5,724 nt of DNA from Nitrososphaerales archaeon. GTDB taxonomy: Archaea > Thermoproteota > Nitrososphaeria > Nitrososphaerales > CADDZS01. This document shows positions 4,715 through 5,724 of this stretch, piece by piece. The notes under the pieces are model-generated. The model did no database searches and was not told the origin of the DNA. It saw nothing but the letters and a program-made list of their open reading frames with translations. Positions within the stretch are counted from its first letter, which is position 1; every line of letters begins with the position of its first letter. A program made the translations under genes and the position numbers. Location of the stretch: contig JASHXQ010000039.1 of the NCBI GenBank assembly GCA_030043455.1, positions 1-5,724 of the forward strand, given 5' to 3'.

Positions 4715-5167
4715 ATGGAAGAAGAAAAACAGATCCTGTTTGTTTGCGCTGGAAACGCTGGTCGATCACATATGGCACAGGCAATTGCTGAGAAATATGG
4801 GGTCAAAGCCATCTACGCGGGAACAGCTGCGTCGAGCCGCATGAATCCCAATGTTATTGAAGCTATGAGGGAAAAAGGGATCGATCTTGGGATCACGATT
4901 CCGAGGATGGTTACTCCGGAAATGATCCACAGCGCCAGTTTGGTCGTGACAATGAGTTGCTCAGTTGGGAGTGTTCTGCCCCAAACAAAACTCGCGCAAA
5001 TGCAGGGCAAGCTGGTCAATTGGAAACACTCTGATCCTCAGGGCAAGTCTCTCCCCTGTGTGCGGAGAATAAGAGATGAGATCGAAAAAAACATCATAGA
5101 GCTCTCGAAGAAAAGAAAGGATCTCTTTTCTCCCACCAAATTGAGAATATCTGATTCAGAATTCTGA
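4715..5167 (+). CDS. arsC: ArsC-like low-molecular-weight phosphatase
   Basis: This 150-aa protein belongs to the low-molecular-weight tyrosine phosphatase/thioredoxin-type arsenate reductase family. The P-loop is C11-AGNAG-R17-S18, a CX5R active site at the N-terminus; Asp107 in the DPQG motif matches the general acid, and the end PCVRRIRDEIEKNI is the usual C-terminal helix. Arsenate reductases of this type reduce arsenate to arsenite with Cys11 as nucleophile and two further cysteines passing on the disulfide. Here Cys82 (MSCS) is near the first resolving position, but the second, normally in a Cys-Pro, is Leu88-Pro89; another cysteine lies at 115. Arsenate reduction is thus uncertain, and phosphatase activity or a low-molecular-weight-thiol mechanism is possible. 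A 20-residue basic tail extends the domain. ATG 4715 is chosen over TTG 4694 because GGAAGG lies 9 nt upstream. No other ars gene is visible. Confidence 0.88.
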   Translation: MEEEKQILFVCAGNAGRSHMAQAIAEKYGVKAIYAGTAASSRMNPNVIEAMREKGIDLGITIPRMVTPEMIHSASLVVTMSCSVGSVLPQTKLAQMQGKLVNWKHSDPQGKSLPCVRRIRDEIEKNIIELSKKRKDLFSPTKLRISDSEF

Positions 5168-5312
5168 TCCGTTTGAAAACGATCGCGTGGCTGACACAAT
5201 CGGATGCGGCAGGCTCTTTGTAGAATTCTTCTCCCAACGCGGTATCCCCCATCTAGATCTGTTTGGTCTTGGATTACGAAGTTGGAATTACCCAATCCCA
5301 CATGAACCAATT

Positions 5313-5723
5313 CTAACGATAATACGATACCGCTACTCTCTCCGGGGGCTTGCCATCTCGGGATGACCTGACTTTACGAATTGCGTCCTCAAAGTGCTTC
5401 ATGCCCACCACGGCTTCTGAGACGTGTTGCTTTGCGTCTTCGGGACTTGAATGAGTTGAAATGAACTCTTGGAGAGTAAGTGATACCGCGGTATTCACTA
5501 CTGAAGTAATGTCAGCGCCGCTCAACCCATCTGTCAACTCGGCGAGCCGGTCGATTACCAGCCCGCTATCGATCTGCTTGCCGCGCACGCGGATTTCCAG
5601 GATCTGCTTTCTCGCGTTGCGATCGGGCTGCGGAATGAGCAACAACTTGTCAAACCTTCCAGCTCTGAGGAGAGCAGGATCTACCATGTCCATTCTGTTT
5701 GTCGCAGCAAGAACCACGACACC
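5313..5723 (-). CDS. cdc48: Cdc48/VCP-type AAA ATPase, C-terminal end (partial)
   Basis: The window holds the last 136 residues; the gene continues beyond the right edge. The fragment starts inside an AAA ATPase module: sensor 1 (LAATNR), then DPALLRAGRFD with the arginine-finger RxGRFD of the second region of homology, PxPDRxAR, and the C-terminal helical subdomain with the GLSGADI sensor-2 segment. A final HFEDAIRKVR helix is followed by a short tail. Archaeal Cdc48 is a double-ring hexamer that unfolds proteins, using ATP, for the 20S proteasome. Because the protein stops soon after this module, it is probably the second (D2) ATPase domain, though a single-AAA relative cannot be excluded. 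The last residues are Tyr-Tyr-Arg, fitting the HbYX (hydrophobic-Tyr-any) motif that docks unfoldases onto the proteasome. It is convergent with the ArsC-like gene across 145 bp containing no gene. Confidence 0.92.
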   Translation of the reverse strand, partial: GVVVLAATNRMDMVDPALLRAGRFDKLLLIPQPDRNARKQILEIRVRGKQIDSGLVIDRLAELTDGLSGADITSVVNTAVSLTLQEFISTHSSPEDAKQHVSEAVVGMKHFEDAIRKVRSSRDGKPPERVAVSYYR

Positions 5724-5724
5724 G

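Noticed and set aside
5038..5310. 90-codon minus-strand frame between the ArsC-like gene and the Cdc48 gene
   Set aside because: Half of it lies over the ArsC-like gene in antisense, and no domain or promoter supports it.
1467..5723. A single proteostasis operon of thermosome and Cdc48
   Set aside because: The genes are on opposite strands, 2 kb apart, with unrelated small genes between them.

Overview
The window looks like chromosomal DNA from an archaeon, most likely a thaumarchaeon (Nitrososphaera-like). The evidence is a group II chaperonin (thermosome) with a Gly/Met-rich tail, the C-terminal end of a Cdc48-type AAA ATPase, and several genes whose only upstream signal is a TATA-like box about 25-30 nt before the start codon, the geometry of leaderless archaeal transcription. 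The phylum assignment is inference; the domain Archaea is well supported. I see no IS element, CRISPR array, tRNA or rRNA gene.

Layout. At the left (54-446, minus) is a YkgJ-type cysteine-cluster protein. Facing away from it is a small putative zinc-binding protein (521-796, plus). Its first third overlaps a basic, Gly/Arg-rich reading frame (430-612), so this could be one frameshifted gene or two overlapping ones. A 100-aa protein of unknown family follows (953-1255, plus), then a GC-rich hairpin and a roughly 160-bp control region holding a 15-nt dyad and two GAAAACG repeats. The thermosome gene (1467-3146, plus) is the centrepiece.

Two small minus-strand genes come next: a 77-aa two-helix membrane protein (3253-3486) and an 85-aa all-helical protein (3626-3883). 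About 140 bp with three inverted repeats separate them. The stretch 3917-4276 has no convincing gene but contains a compact set of mutually exclusive inverted repeats (4113-4180). Then a plus-strand group: an unrecognised 99-aa protein (4277-4576), a 30-codon ORF joined to it by an ATGA overlap (4573-4665), and an ArsC-like low-molecular-weight phosphatase (4715-5167). Converging on it from the right edge is the 3' end of the Cdc48-type ATPase (5313-5723, minus), which ends in Tyr-Tyr-Arg, a fit to the HbYX proteasome-docking motif.

The thermosome (folding) and Cdc48 (unfolding and proteasome delivery) are both proteostasis factors, but they are 2 kb apart in separate transcription units, so the window is better read as housekeeping genes interspersed with small lineage-specific genes than as one system. 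The least explained parts are the 4113-4180 structure, the ATGA-coupled microORF, the frameshift-like zinc-protein locus and the unusual cysteine set of the ArsC-like protein.
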